This document shows positions 32,501 through 41,036 of a stretch of DNA of 64,000 nucleotides, piece after piece. This DNA comes from SVQP01 sp045650025. GTDB lineage: Bacteria > Bacillota > Clostridia > Oscillospirales > CAG-272. The position numbers and the translations under genes were made by a program. Under the pieces are notes generated by a model, which was given only the letters and a program-made list of their open reading frames with translations, made no database searches and was not told where the DNA came from. The stretch covers positions 1 through 64,000 of the forward strand of contig JAZRQR010000157.1 in the NCBI GenBank assembly GCA_045650025.1. The letters run 5' to 3'. The number at the start of each line of letters is the position of its first letter. Position 1 is the first letter of the stretch.

Positions 32501-34425
32501 GTCAGCTTAGCATCCTGGAACTTCTCGGGAATGAGATTGAATACCAGGTCGATCGCACGGTCGGTCAGGTTGAATGCAGCCTGTGCCTTAGCAGAATCGG
32601 GGATTCTGTTCTGGAACTCTGCAAATGCGCTGACCATGCGTACAACGATTGCCTGTGCGCGAGCGGGGCTGACGTTGAACTTGTTTGCAACGCGTGCGGT
32701 TGCTGCTGCGAGAAGCTCGCTGCCAACCAGTGCGTCTGCATCCTTAAGCTGGGTCAGTGCTGCCAGGTCGCTGTAAGTCACTACCTGAGTCAGGTTATAA
32801 ACAGACTGGAGAGTGAAAGACGCTTCCTTGCCGTTTACGGACTCGGGAACAGCCTCGATCAGGATATCGCCGTACTTCTGGAACAGCTCCAGAGCAGGAC
32901 GAATCTCTGCCAGCTTTGCCATGAATGCATCTTCCTTAGCGTCGGTTGCGGATACGTTATCCAGCAGATACTCCATAACGTCTGCGAACTGCTCATAGGT
33001 CAGCAGATCGAACAGGGACAAGAGCTCACCAACGGTTGCGCTCTCGCTCAGGCCTGCAACGATGGTCTGCTTGGTCTGATCGGAAACGCCTGCATGATTG
33101 AGAGCCTTGGTCAGAGCCATGGTGAATGCGCCGGGAACCATCACGTTCACGTGCACGTCACCGTCCAGACCCTGTGCAAAATCATATGCATCGTATGCAA
33201 TGTCAACGGTCTTGAGCAGTGCCTTTGCAGCGTTGCGAACCAGTGCAACGTCGCCACGCAGTGCTACGTTGAACTCGATCTCGCTGTCAGCCTTACCCTC
33301 AGCACCCAGAACAACGTCATAGGTAGCCAGTACACCGTCGTTGCCAACGTTTGCTACGTCGGTGGGGGTAACGGGGTCAACCATCAGAGCGCTCTTGAGG
33401 CCCTGAACCGAGATCAGCTCGCCATAGTTGCCGGACTCAACGGTGCTCAGCAGCTCTGCCATCTGGGTAATGCTATAACCCTCGACCTCAACAACCTTGT
33501 AGCCGTTTACGGTTACGTCAGTCACCTTACCGTTGTAGATCTCGGTAGCAGTTGCCTGGATGAAGGCGGTGATAGCGCTCTTGTATGCGCTCTGAGCGTT
33601 GCCGGTTCTGACGTCGCCCAGTACGTCTGCAAGAATCTGGTTGTAGTTGCTTGCATCCACGTTTACGTACAGCGTTGCAACGCCGTTCGCATATACCATT
33701 TCGTACTCGCCGTAGTTCACGGGCAGACCGTTTACGTCAGCAACAACCTTTTCCAGGATGTCAACGGTAGTACCCTTGATTACGATCTCGTCAGCGCCCA
33801 TGGGAACGATCACGTAGGTGTTGTCCCACTTCACGTACTGACCTGCAACAGCAGTACCCTGGTATGCGGGGATCAGCTTCTTGTAGCCAAGCTCCTGCTT
33901 GTTAACGGCTACACCATCGATTTCCCAGATAACGGTACAGGTGGGAGAAACGTAGTCAGGATTTTCTTCCTTCTTCTTCTGTTCTTCCTTCTGATACTCG
34001 ATGGATTCCTTGATCTCGTCAAAGCTTGCGCCGTTCTGAACTGCGTCTACAACGGTGTCAATGTCACCGATGTGCTCGTCGTTTACCAGAACGTCCTCGA
34101 TAACGGTGTCAAACTTTTCCTTTGCATCGTCATCGTCCTTTGCGCCGAGAATCTCGTTTGCGGACTCTTTAAAAGATTCGTCGCTTTCATACTTTTCATT
34201 GACGTAATCCTTCAACTCCTGCTCCATAGCGTCTTTGTCTTCCATATCCTTGACGCTATTGTACTTGTTGATCAGGTCAATGAACGCACTCATATCCTTG
34301 CCTGCAAAAGAGGACAGGAGAGAGTTGTCTGCAGCGAACGTGGGAACAGTGATTACAGAGATAAACATTGCCAGAGTCAACAATGCTACCAGTACTCTGC
34401 AACCAAGTTTTGCGGTTTGCTTCAT
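29572..34425 (-). CDS. Giant surface protein with transmembrane anchor and L15-like cytoplasmic tail
   Basis: The 1617-aa protein has a signal peptide (about residues 1-32) and a long N-terminal region of unknown fold, Ala/Val-rich with helical repeats. Several InlB/Flg_new-like modules follow (about 735-955: TITFDVLGTLYTQTFAYG, FKGWYQANGTAL). A Cys unit (HWQTCSVCGYQNVEAHTH) precedes a TTPEE-repeat stalk (about 1265-1345). One transmembrane helix (NGWWIFLIILLVFIAVLIVAY, about 1400) leads to a cytoplasmic tail. The tail contains VNVGTLNEHYENGDKVDIDS...VKVLADGDLNKALTVEA...AIKMITLTGGHAVKL, matching the C-terminal half of ribosomal protein uL15, then EAPAVEEAPVVEE repeats. The ATG at 34425 follows GGAGG. 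Function unknown. Confidence 0.9.
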   Translation of the reverse strand: MKQTAKLGCRVLVALLTLAMFISVITVPTFAADNSLLSSFAGKDMSAFIDLINKYNSVKDMEDKDAMEQELKDYVNEKYESDESFKESANEILGAKDDDDAKEKFDTVIEDVLVNDEHIGDIDTVVDAVQNGASFDEIKESIEYQKEEQKKKEENPDYVSPTCTVIWEIDGVAVNKQELGYKKLIPAYQGTAVAGQYVKWDNTYVIVPMGADEIVIKGTTVDILEKVVADVNGLPVNYGEYEMVYANGVATLYVNVDASNYNQILADVLGDVRTGNAQSAYKSAITAFIQATATEIYNGKVTDVTVNGYKVVEVEGYSITQMAELLSTVESGNYGELISVQGLKSALMVDPVTPTDVANVGNDGVLATYDVVLGAEGKADSEIEFNVALRGDVALVRNAAKALLKTVDIAYDAYDFAQGLDGDVHVNVMVPGAFTMALTKALNHAGVSDQTKQTIVAGLSESATVGELLSLFDLLTYEQFADVMEYLLDNVSATDAKEDAFMAKLAEIRPALELFQKYGDILIEAVPESVNGKEASFTLQSVYNLTQVVTYSDLAALTQLKDADALVGSELLAAATARVANKFNVSPARAQAIVVRMVSAFAEFQNRIPDSAKAQAAFNLTDRAIDLVFNLIPEKFQDAKLTDTYKGNGVFSFGFDVTYNPTAWLKNILDNVTITAFGKSITLGNYVPSRDVTSDVSFTVTVADLYSVKFVDEKGSLIFEGFLPYGAQLAPYYSDLKTEGYTLVAQDAYGDVLLTMPAADTVVTVKKVVDEYTITFDVLGTLYTQTFAYGTVPSLDADLYLFDTLNFKGWKGFGAELPVVTGDATYVADYTADVTFVVADKSYTVEVPYGTMPAPENAWVEAIADVLSFKGWNTAIVPATAHATYEADLWATVNFYAGDKLISSVEVKYNTVPATPEAPAKEMDLVNRYTFKGWYQANGTALNNVTAHTDYYAEYTAVAHFDANSNVTLNGDTFVLTMGDYQQVGNRWTASSVIPAVLFQLAEMNADVTLQVVVGENGSGHAVTILLDNAALLNIKSNATADEISFAVSTVVGEEIEWPADADFYNYDAVYSFDLTGSAFTSGKATITVPFANDSAKFHGYAYFVGANGVEKQPVVSEGDALTFTTTHFSYYAVNYEQYLYTVNFYGLDGSLIKTVTINTDLGQTLDAADVPAFAAVAAPDANGHYVSKWKWGVRYYDPADKFASDAQDYDFYEVQIQEAHGFGTTYHYDDANHWQTCSVCGYQNVEAHTHVNGECVCGHTQAVTPETSETETTAPEETTAPEETTPEETTPEETTPEETTPEETTPEVTTPEETTAPEVTTPEETTTPEQTTPEETTTPEETTPEETETETETETETESGTNVPESSVTTEDTSAPDSETESGTESIEDEEDKKNGWWIFLIILLVFIAVLIVAYILYGHNIFPKGPATEEPAPEAVEEEKTDAQVAAAAPVVEPAPEAAPVAVVEHVTATEVDALMTDAQAVGAVVLVASAATGKMGAVNVGTLNEHYENGDKVDIDSLKAKKLIASDCKRVKVLADGDLNKALTVEANGFSLQAIKMITLTGGHAVKLQPNAPEAAPAVEEAPAVEEAPVVEEAPAVEEAPVVEEAPAQETDAE
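29596..29694 (-). repeat. 21-bp tandem repeats encoding EAPxVEE units
   Basis: About five copies of a 21-base unit (GGGAGCTTCCTC plus a variable nonamer on the plus strand) encode the Glu/Pro/Val tail of the giant surface protein. Confidence 0.8.
30360..30625 (-). repeat. Degenerate repeats encoding the TTPEE stalk
   Basis: Around fifteen 15-18-base units read as TTPEE or TAPEE/TPEV variants, preceded on the protein by an SETET run and followed by an ETETETETE run. They form an extended, probably cell-wall-spanning stalk. Confidence 0.8.
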
Positions 34426-34580
34426 TGGTTTTTCCTCCAACTATAAAGATTTTTAAGACTCGGGATATTTCAAACCCCTGCCGGTTTTTCCGACTTGGGC
34501 GCCTTAACATTACATAATATACACGCACGGCTTCAACGCCCAAAAAGGCATAATTCACCCAATGCGCCTATATTACGAGT

Positions 34581-34609
34581 ATTGTATCACATTTTTTCAG
34601 TTTTGTCAA
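34581..34609 (-). promoter_or_regulatory. Promoter of the giant surface protein gene
   Basis: Minus-strand TTGACA (34609-34604), 17 bases, TACAAT (34586-34581), giving a leader of about 150 bases. Confidence 0.85.
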
Positions 34610-34639
34610 GAAAAAACACTTCTTTCCAGTCATAGTATG

Positions 34640-34968
34640 CAAACGGCGCGCAACGCTTGCACGCCCTGCACGGATATGCTTTTTTTACACGAAAATGCGC
34701 AAATTCCACCCATATCACGTGAAATTTATTGCCATTTCGTTGCATTTTGCGCATAATCGGTATAATTGCACGCGTTTGTGATTTACGCCGAAAAATAATG
34801 TTTACACTTTGTTTACATTTTTCGACGGCGATTTTTGCGCACTTTCCGTGCAAAAGCACATAGCACCACGCAAAGCTGCACAGCGTCGCGCAAGCTCCCT
34901 GCATCCGTCGTTTTTGGAAAGATGACAATTACAAGGGGGGGGCGTTTTGGCGGATATGGAATCTTCGC
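34640..34968. other. Gene-free spacer
   Basis: No coding frame with a ribosome binding site, stable hairpin or recognisable RNA was seen here. It is moderately AT-rich and ends at the left end of structured element copy 2. Confidence 0.5.
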
Positions 34969-35248
34969 TAGCCGTACGGGAGTCGAACCAAGTTGGTTTT
35001 GACGAGCAGATTTTCTCGATCCCTTTACCTTTCCCCTTGGACATATTGCCCATATGCCCTGCGGGAAAAGCTTTTGGGCTCAAAAAAATCTGCTGCGTCA
35101 AAACTGCTCGCACCCGAGAGCGAATGCATTTTTGATGGATTTTGGTGAGATTTTGCGAAGCAAGATACCAATCTTGCGAGTAAAAGCACGCCGGAAGACG
35201 CATAAATGCATCGCCCTCGGGCAATTCGGTTCGATTCCCGTACGGCTA
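34969..35248. repeat. T-arm-ended structured element, copy 2
   Basis: The 280-bp element has 28-bp inverted ends (24 of 28 matching), TAGCCGTACGGGAGTCGAAC followed by CAAGTTGG. Read outward, each end gives GGTTCGACTCCCG or GGTTCGATTCCCG, again the tRNA T-arm pattern but a different version from copy 1. Internal arms GTTTTGACGAGCAGATTTT and AAAATCTGCTGCGTCAAAAC are inverted. The core TTTTTGATGGATTTTG (35129 onward) and the hairpin GCAAGATACCAATCTTGC match copy 1. Confidence 0.75.
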
Positions 35249-35261
35249 CACAGAAATTCTC

Positions 35262-35290
35262 TTTACATTCGTCATAATCTGTGCTATAAT
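35262..35290 (+). promoter_or_regulatory. Promoter of the 5'-nucleotidase lipoprotein gene
   Basis: TTTACA (35262-35267), 17 bases, TATAAT (35285-35290). It starts only 14 bases after element copy 2. Confidence 0.8.
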
Positions 35291-35318
35291 ATCCTCAACG
35301 ACATTCCCCGGAGGATTT

Positions 35319-36893
35319 ATGAAACGCTTGATTTCCCTTTTGGCGGTCTTGTTGGTGCTCTCACTGTGCGCGTGCAGCGTACCCGGTGACGGAGTCACCG
35401 ACACTACCATGACCGACCTTGACGATACGTCTGCGTCAAATGACACAACAGAGCCAGACACTGCCGCGCCGGAAACGGATGCGGACACCGAAGCCGAAAC
35501 GTCTCCCGCCTGCAACCACGCAGACACGGACGACAACGGCGTTTGTGACGTGTGCACCATCTCGGTGCTGGTCAGCGTGGATCTCTTTTCGATCAACGAC
35601 CTGCACGGCAAATTCAACGATACCGACGATCAGCCCGGCGTGGACGAGCTGACCACCTATCTCAAAAACGCCGTACAAGCCAACCCCTACACCGTGCTGC
35701 TTTCGGCGGGCGATATGTGGCAGGGCAGCTCGGAGTCCAATTCCACCAAGGGTCTGATCATCACCGACTGGATGAACGAGCTGGATTTTGCCGGCATGGC
35801 ACTTGGCAACCACGAATTTGACTGGGGCGTGGAGGCAATTTTGCAAAACGTGGAGCTTGCCGAGTTCCCCATTCTTGCCATCAACGTCTATGAGCGAAGC
35901 ACCAATACCTTGGCTGACTACTGCACCCCCTCGGTGCTTGTGGATAAGGGCGAGGTGCAGATCGGCATCATCGGTGCCATTGGCAACAACTATTCCTCGA
36001 TCTCGGCGGACAAGGTGCAGGACTACTATTTCGTGCTGGACGATGCACTGACCAAGCTGGTCAAATCTGAGTCCGATTCCCTGCGTGCGCAGGGGGCAGA
36101 TCTCATCGTATACGTCATTCATGACGGCGGCGGTGAATATGACTATTCCCTCTCCGACGGCTACGTAGACGTGGTTTTTGAGGGTCACAGCCACCAAAAT
36201 TACGTCAAGAAGGACTCCCGGGGCATTTACCACCTGCAGGGCGGCGGCGATAACGACGGCATTACCCACGCCATGGCAAAGGTCAATTACGTGACCGGCA
36301 GCGTTGTAGTCGTGACCGCGGAATACCTGCCTACCTCGCGCTATGCAAGCCTTGCCGATGACCCCATTGTGGAAGAGCTCAACCAAAAATACGCGGACGA
36401 CCTGGAGATCGGCAACCAAAACCTTGGCTACAACGCAAAGAAGCGCTACTCCGATCAGATTCTGCAAAAGGTTGCGGATCTGTACCTTGCATACGGCGAG
36501 GAGCGCTGGGGTGAGCAATACGACCTGGTGCTGGGCGGCGGATTCCTCTCGGCGCGTTCCCCCTACGATCTTGAAAAGGGCGACGTGTATTACGCCGATC
36601 TGCAAATGCTGCTCCCCTTCGACAACCAGATCGTGCTGTGCTCAATCAAGGGCTCGGATCTCTTAAACCGCTTTATCAACACCACCAACGACCGCTACTA
36701 CATTTCGCTGAGTGACTACGGTACCGATATCAAAAGCTCGATTGACCGTAACGCCACCTATTACATCATCACAGACACCTATTGCTCCTCCTACGCCGCC
36801 AACCGCCTGACCGTAATTGATACGTATGACCAGACCACGTTCGCGCGTGACCTGATTGCCGAATATATCAAGGACGGAAATTGGAGTAAATAA
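35319..36893 (+). CDS. 5'-nucleotidase/UshA-family metallophosphoesterase lipoprotein
   Basis: The 524-aa product has a lipoprotein signal (lipobox LCAC near residue 19), an acidic Thr/Asp/Glu linker and a small Cys motif (CNHADTDDNGVCDVC, about 66-80). The metallophosphoesterase domain shows SINDLHGKF, SAGDMWQGS, LGNHEFDWG, VIHDGGG and FEGHSHQNY, the metal and catalytic set of the UshA/5'-nucleotidase family. A C-terminal 5'-nucleotidase domain begins near residue 370 with VLGGGFLSARSPY. It likely strips phosphate from extracellular nucleotides at the membrane surface. GGAGG precedes the ATG, and a strong terminator follows. Confidence 0.93.
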   Translation: MKRLISLLAVLLVLSLCACSVPGDGVTDTTMTDLDDTSASNDTTEPDTAAPETDADTEAETSPACNHADTDDNGVCDVCTISVLVSVDLFSINDLHGKFNDTDDQPGVDELTTYLKNAVQANPYTVLLSAGDMWQGSSESNSTKGLIITDWMNELDFAGMALGNHEFDWGVEAILQNVELAEFPILAINVYERSTNTLADYCTPSVLVDKGEVQIGIIGAIGNNYSSISADKVQDYYFVLDDALTKLVKSESDSLRAQGADLIVYVIHDGGGEYDYSLSDGYVDVVFEGHSHQNYVKKDSRGIYHLQGGGDNDGITHAMAKVNYVTGSVVVVTAEYLPTSRYASLADDPIVEELNQKYADDLEIGNQNLGYNAKKRYSDQILQKVADLYLAYGEERWGEQYDLVLGGGFLSARSPYDLEKGDVYYADLQMLLPFDNQIVLCSIKGSDLLNRFINTTNDRYYISLSDYGTDIKSSIDRNATYYIITDTYCSSYAANRLTVIDTYDQTTFARDLIAEYIKDGNWSK

Positions 36894-36907
36894 AATATGA
36901 AATTATG

Positions 36908-36935
36908 AAAAAGCCGCTTAACAAAGCGGCTTTTT
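36908..36935 (+). terminator. Terminator of the 5'-nucleotidase gene
   Basis: AAAAAGCCGCTT/AAGCGGCTTTTT stem with a 4-base loop and T-run. Confidence 0.9.
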
Positions 36936-37001
36936 CCTTCCTGTCTTCACATACGACGTGCAAACCGTCGAATCCGGTTCATGCCTTTGCATGACATAAC
37001 C

Positions 37002-37026
37002 GAAAGGGGCTTTTCAGCCCCTTTCT
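37002..37026 (-). terminator. Terminator of the ECF sigma fusion gene
   Basis: GAAAGGGGC/GCCCCTTTC stem, loop TTTTCA, just past the stop codon of the minus-strand gene. Confidence 0.75.
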
Positions 37027-37032
37027 TAATTA

Positions 37033-39672
37033 TCATTCACTTTTCTTATACCATTGCTCCTCGGGGGCCGAGATGGGCCCTGCCTCCCAGCACGCTCTGT
37101 CCTGATTGCCCAGCGCATTGCGGAAGATGACCATTTCGTCGCCTTCCAGGTCGTAGGTGTATTCCACGGATGCATGCACGCCGTTGCCCGAGAATTTGGA
37201 CTCATAGCGGCGGAACATGCCGTCCTCTGCGGGGAAAAATCCTTCGCCCGTGCCGTGGTATTCGGTCAGCTCCCAAACGTCCTGCAAGGTGTCGCCCTTG
37301 TACAGCGCGGTCATCTTGACAATGCCCACACCGGGTGCAAACCAGTATTCCTTCTTGCCGCCTCGATAGCCCCAGCCGGTGCCCTCAAGTCCACGCAGAT
37401 CAAACGCGATATGTCTGCAGCCCTCGAACGTGCCAGCCTCAACCGTGACCGTGCAATCATCAAGCACGTCCAGCGTCAAGTCAACCTTCTGCCTTCCACA
37501 TTCAACCTGCTTGGTTTCTAAGTGATAGCCGGGTACCCAAGCATCGCTCCAGAGATACCCTGTAGCTTCAGCCAAAATATCGTACAGGAAATTATGCAGC
37601 ACACAAAATTCATAATCTCCGCATTTTGCCATGTCCTTGCCTTCGAACGAATAACGCCAGTTCCCCTCCCACGTATATCCCTTGCCGTTGTAAAGTAGTA
37701 CATAAGGGGAGAAGAAATTCCATCTGCCAAATTCGGTGAAGTCGGGGTTGGCGTCCGGATCGGTATCCCAGATGCGCTGCATGACCTCAGTTGCAATCGC
37801 CGTGTGCACCTTCTGACGCTTGGTCTCTGCCAGCTCTGCCGCGCGCTTCATGATGCCGCTGACGTCACGCAACAGCCATTTGCCATCCTTGGGATAGATA
37901 TAATTGTGGCGCGCATTGAGAATATGGCCCTGCCAAGTATCTTTATAGCCCGTGACCTGTGCAAAGTAGCCGTTGCTGACCACCGCTCTGCCATTTTTGT
38001 AGCTTGTGACCTCAAAATAGTTTTCCGCTGCAAAAACATAGGGGGAATCCTGATCTACACTAACATATTCCCAGCGATTTCCGGGAGCAAAAGGAACCAT
38101 CCACTCTCCACCGCAAATTTTGTAAGAGCTCAGCTCCCAGCTGTGGGTATCGGAATACCTCGTGTTGGTCTGCGCGATCAATCCCACACCCGGAGCAAAT
38201 GCAGTTTTGGTATAGGTAACATAGGAAAGATTTCCTGTCATTTCATATACCGTACAATGTGCGAACGTACCTGCCGCCACCGTAACGGTTGCATCATTTT
38301 CAAGGCATGTCAGCGTCATGCTGCCATCGGACGACTTGACGCTTTGCCCCGGGAACAGATCAGGATCGTAAAGCAGTCCGTCGCAGAGAGAGGTATTCCA
38401 GAACAGCGAATCATTGAGTTCTGCCGTGCCGCCGCGAGTATATCCGGGCTGCTCCCAGAAGTAAAGCTTTTTGCCAACGTACTGATAGACCTCACCGCGC
38501 GTGCCGTACGCCATACCGTCGCGGTCAAACGCCTCGATCTTGGGCGCGGCTGCCTTTTTCTGTTCTGTCCAAAGAGAAGACAAGGCATTTGCATAGTACA
38601 CATCCTCGGGAGTCAGAAGCTCCAACACCTTGCGGAAGGCATCCATACCCTGCTCCGTGTGGTTTTCATCCATGCTGTAGCAGCCGTACCAGAACCACGT
38701 ATAGCCCACGGCCTTGACAAAGCCGTGCCGCTCAAGCTCGGGGATCTGCTCCTCGCGCATGAAGGCAAGGCGTTCCTCGCCCTTATATTTTTGGTATTCT
38801 TTGGGAACAACCGCCTGCATCACCGACTCATTACGGCTTGCAATGGCTGCTGCCTTGATTTTTGCCAGCACCTCATCGTTTGCCTGCCCGGGCAGCCACC
38901 AGTAGCCCAACAAAAGTACGTCAGCAAGCATGTATTGCTTATCTGCCGAGTCATCCAAGCCCTCAACCGAGGACAGCACAGCACGGTACTCGGGCTCAAA
39001 GCCTGTTTTGTCATTCTTGATACGCCACAGCTTGAGGTGCTCCACCTGCTCGCGCACGCGCTGTACCAAAGTCTTGTTTTCGTCGTATTCCTTTTCGATC
39101 ATACCGTATTCCTTTCTCAGTTGTCGTCTCCCCTCGCTCAGACGCCACTTGACCGTTCCGACCGGTACGGAAAGCTTTGCGGCGATCTCGGCAACAGACA
39201 GCCCACCGAAGTAATGCAGCTCGATCGCCTCGCGGATCTTGTCGCTCAATGCATCCACGTATAAGTGCAGCTGCTCGTCACGCATTGCCTCTGCAACGCC
39301 GACAACGCCTGTCAGCTCGTCAAGCCCGCTCTCATCCTCGCCACCCAAGTCCATGGTCTCCAAAAGGTGCAGGCTGATATCCGCCGTCACGCTTCTGTAG
39401 TGTGTAACAAGGCTACGGGCGCGATTCTTGGCGATGGCGCATACCCAAGAGCCGAATTTGCCCGGCTCCTTGAGAGATGCCAGGTTCATCCACGCCGACA
39501 CAAAGGCATCCTGCGACGCATCCTCTGCAGAGAACGTGTTGCCCGTCACCTTATATGCCGTGCCCTTGACCGCACGCTCGTGCCGCAGCACCAGCGCGTC
39601 AAATGCTTTGGAATCGCCAAGCAGCGTCATTTGCACCAAGCTCTCGTCGTTTTTCTCGTTGTGCTTGTTCAT
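37033..39672 (-). CDS. ECF sigma factor with a C-terminal extension of almost 700 residues
   Basis: The 879-aa product starts as a normal ECF sigma factor. Region 2 is at about residues 12-80 (RHERAVKGTAYKVTGNTFSAEDASQDAFVSAW) and region 4 at about 135-190 (LSDKIREAIELHYFGGLSVAEIAAKLSVPVGTVKWRL). The remaining part has no transmembrane helix. Residues about 195-390 are helical and TPR-like in character. Residues about 390-870 hold two copies of a beta-rich unit marked by TVTVAAGTFAHC...AFAPGVGLI and TVTVEAGTFEGC...WFAPGVGIV. ECF factors are usually near 200 aa. The extension may sense a ligand or inhibit the sigma domains. No anti-sigma gene is adjacent. Confidence 0.87.
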   Translation of the reverse strand: MNKHNEKNDESLVQMTLLGDSKAFDALVLRHERAVKGTAYKVTGNTFSAEDASQDAFVSAWMNLASLKEPGKFGSWVCAIAKNRARSLVTHYRSVTADISLHLLETMDLGGEDESGLDELTGVVGVAEAMRDEQLHLYVDALSDKIREAIELHYFGGLSVAEIAAKLSVPVGTVKWRLSEGRRQLRKEYGMIEKEYDENKTLVQRVREQVEHLKLWRIKNDKTGFEPEYRAVLSSVEGLDDSADKQYMLADVLLLGYWWLPGQANDEVLAKIKAAAIASRNESVMQAVVPKEYQKYKGEERLAFMREEQIPELERHGFVKAVGYTWFWYGCYSMDENHTEQGMDAFRKVLELLTPEDVYYANALSSLWTEQKKAAAPKIEAFDRDGMAYGTRGEVYQYVGKKLYFWEQPGYTRGGTAELNDSLFWNTSLCDGLLYDPDLFPGQSVKSSDGSMTLTCLENDATVTVAAGTFAHCTVYEMTGNLSYVTYTKTAFAPGVGLIAQTNTRYSDTHSWELSSYKICGGEWMVPFAPGNRWEYVSVDQDSPYVFAAENYFEVTSYKNGRAVVSNGYFAQVTGYKDTWQGHILNARHNYIYPKDGKWLLRDVSGIMKRAAELAETKRQKVHTAIATEVMQRIWDTDPDANPDFTEFGRWNFFSPYVLLYNGKGYTWEGNWRYSFEGKDMAKCGDYEFCVLHNFLYDILAEATGYLWSDAWVPGYHLETKQVECGRQKVDLTLDVLDDCTVTVEAGTFEGCRHIAFDLRGLEGTGWGYRGGKKEYWFAPGVGIVKMTALYKGDTLQDVWELTEYHGTGEGFFPAEDGMFRRYESKFSGNGVHASVEYTYDLEGDEMVIFRNALGNQDRACWEAGPISAPEEQWYKKSE

Positions 39673-39775
39673 GTGCGTTTCCTTTCTCGCCGTCTGTTTT
39701 TTGGGGGTTCTCTTCGACTATAAGACTCCGGATTTTGGCAAAAGGTTGGGTGGATCGAAAAATTTTGTTGGAATT

Positions 39776-39804
39776 ATTATAACACGGTTTTTGGGGCAAG
39801 TCAA
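39776..39804 (-). promoter_or_regulatory. Promoter of the ECF sigma fusion gene
   Basis: Minus-strand TTGACT (39804-39799), 17 bases, TATAAT (39781-39776): sigma-A type, not an obvious ECF (AAC/CGT) autoregulatory promoter. Confidence 0.8.
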
Positions 39805-39954
39805 GAAGCATCCATACATCCGTAGTGCGTGGGTTTGCTCCCGCCTCGCCCCCAATTCGCGCTCGCACAAACATCTTTTTTCACAAATTCTCCCTTGGCG
39901 TTTTGTGCGATGCTACAAGAATTTCGTTTCCGACAATTTCTTTTGAAAAAAGGT

Positions 39955-39983
39955 TTGCAATTTGTGCCGGTTTGTAGTATAAT
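39955..39983 (+). promoter_or_regulatory. Promoter of the nrnA-nrnA-surE operon
   Basis: TTGCAA (39955-39960), 17 bases, TATAAT (39978-39983). A GC-rich hairpin (CCGCCGGCATGCCGCGCGCGG) lies in the leader before AAGGAG. Confidence 0.8.
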
Positions 39984-40091
39984 GATGTGTTGAGCGTGTT
40001 TCAACATATGACATAGATACAAATGATTCCCCGCCGGCATGCCGCGCGCGGAATCCCCCGGTTATTTTGAATAAAATTTAAGGAGTTATAT

Positions 40092-41036
40092 ATGTTTGAA
40101 AAGATTTTGGAGCAGATCCGCTGCCACGACACCATTATCCTTCACCGTCACACCAACCCCGACGGCGATGCAATGGGCAGCCAGATCGGGCTTAAGCACA
40201 TCATCAAGGAAAACTTCGAGGGAAAGCGCGTGCTGATGGTGGGTGACCCTGCCAAGCGTTACGGCTTTATGGAGGACAGCGTGATGGACGAGGTGGCAGA
40301 CGAGGACTACCGCGATGCCCTTGCCATTGTGCTGGATACCTCTGCAAAGGCGTTGATCAGCGACACGCGCTACACCACCGCGCACGTCTCTGCACGCATT
40401 GACCACCACCTGTTCTGCGAAACCATTGCAGATATTGAGGTGACCGACAACTCCTACGAGAGCTGCTGCGGTCTGATCACCGAATTCGCCATGGAGAGCG
40501 GACTTACCCTTTCCCCCTTGGCTGCAAAATCGCTTTACACGGGTATGATCACCGACTCGGGTCGTTTCCGCTACGACTCCACCTCCGCCAACACCTTCCG
40601 TCTGGCTTCGTTCTTGAAGTCGCACCCCTTTGATACCAACGATATTTACCGCAATCTGTACGCAGATGACTTCTCTTTCATCCGCCTGCGCGCCTCCTTT
40701 GTGCTGAAAATTCAGTTTACCGAGCACAAGGTGGGTTACATTTACACCACCAAAGAGGAGCTTGCCCAGACCGGCGCGGACACCTTTACCGTATCGCGCG
40801 GCATGGTCAACACCATGGGCGAGATTCGCGGCGTGGATATTTGGGTCAACTTTACCGAGACCGATGACGGCGTGCTTTGCGAGCTGCGCTCTTCCAAGTA
40901 CAACATCAACGCTGTAGCAGTCAAGTACGGCGGCGGCGGTCACATCAAGGCAAGCGGCGCGACGGTGAAGGATCACGCAGAAGCAATGCAGATGCTGGCA
41001 GACCTTGACGCCATTGCGAGAGGAGGACAAAACTAA
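40092..41036 (+). CDS. nrnA: DHH/DHHA1 phosphoesterase, NrnA-like (first paralog)
   Basis: NrnA-type enzymes degrade short RNA oligonucleotides and pAp. The 314-aa protein has the DHH-domain motifs LHRHTNPDGDAMGS (motif I), VLDTS (motif II), DHH (ARIDHHLF, motif III) and ITDSGRFRYDST (motif IV), and ends with the DHHA1 substrate motif KYGGGGHIKASGAT. All metal ligands of motif I are kept. AAGGAG precedes the ATG. Its stop overlaps the next start (TAATG), and a second paralog and surE follow. Confidence 0.93.
   Translation: MFEKILEQIRCHDTIILHRHTNPDGDAMGSQIGLKHIIKENFEGKRVLMVGDPAKRYGFMEDSVMDEVADEDYRDALAIVLDTSAKALISDTRYTTAHVSARIDHHLFCETIADIEVTDNSYESCCGLITEFAMESGLTLSPLAAKSLYTGMITDSGRFRYDSTSANTFRLASFLKSHPFDTNDIYRNLYADDFSFIRLRASFVLKIQFTEHKVGYIYTTKEELAQTGADTFTVSRGMVNTMGEIRGVDIWVNFTETDDGVLCELRSSKYNINAVAVKYGGGGHIKASGATVKDHAEAMQMLADLDAIARGGQN

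Noticed and set aside
29725..34446. Open plus-strand frame of over 1500 codons opposite the giant surface protein gene
   Set aside because: It has no ribosome binding site or domain, is Cys/Val/Gly-rich in a way that mirrors the antisense codon use, and the minus-strand protein has signal peptide, helix and domains.
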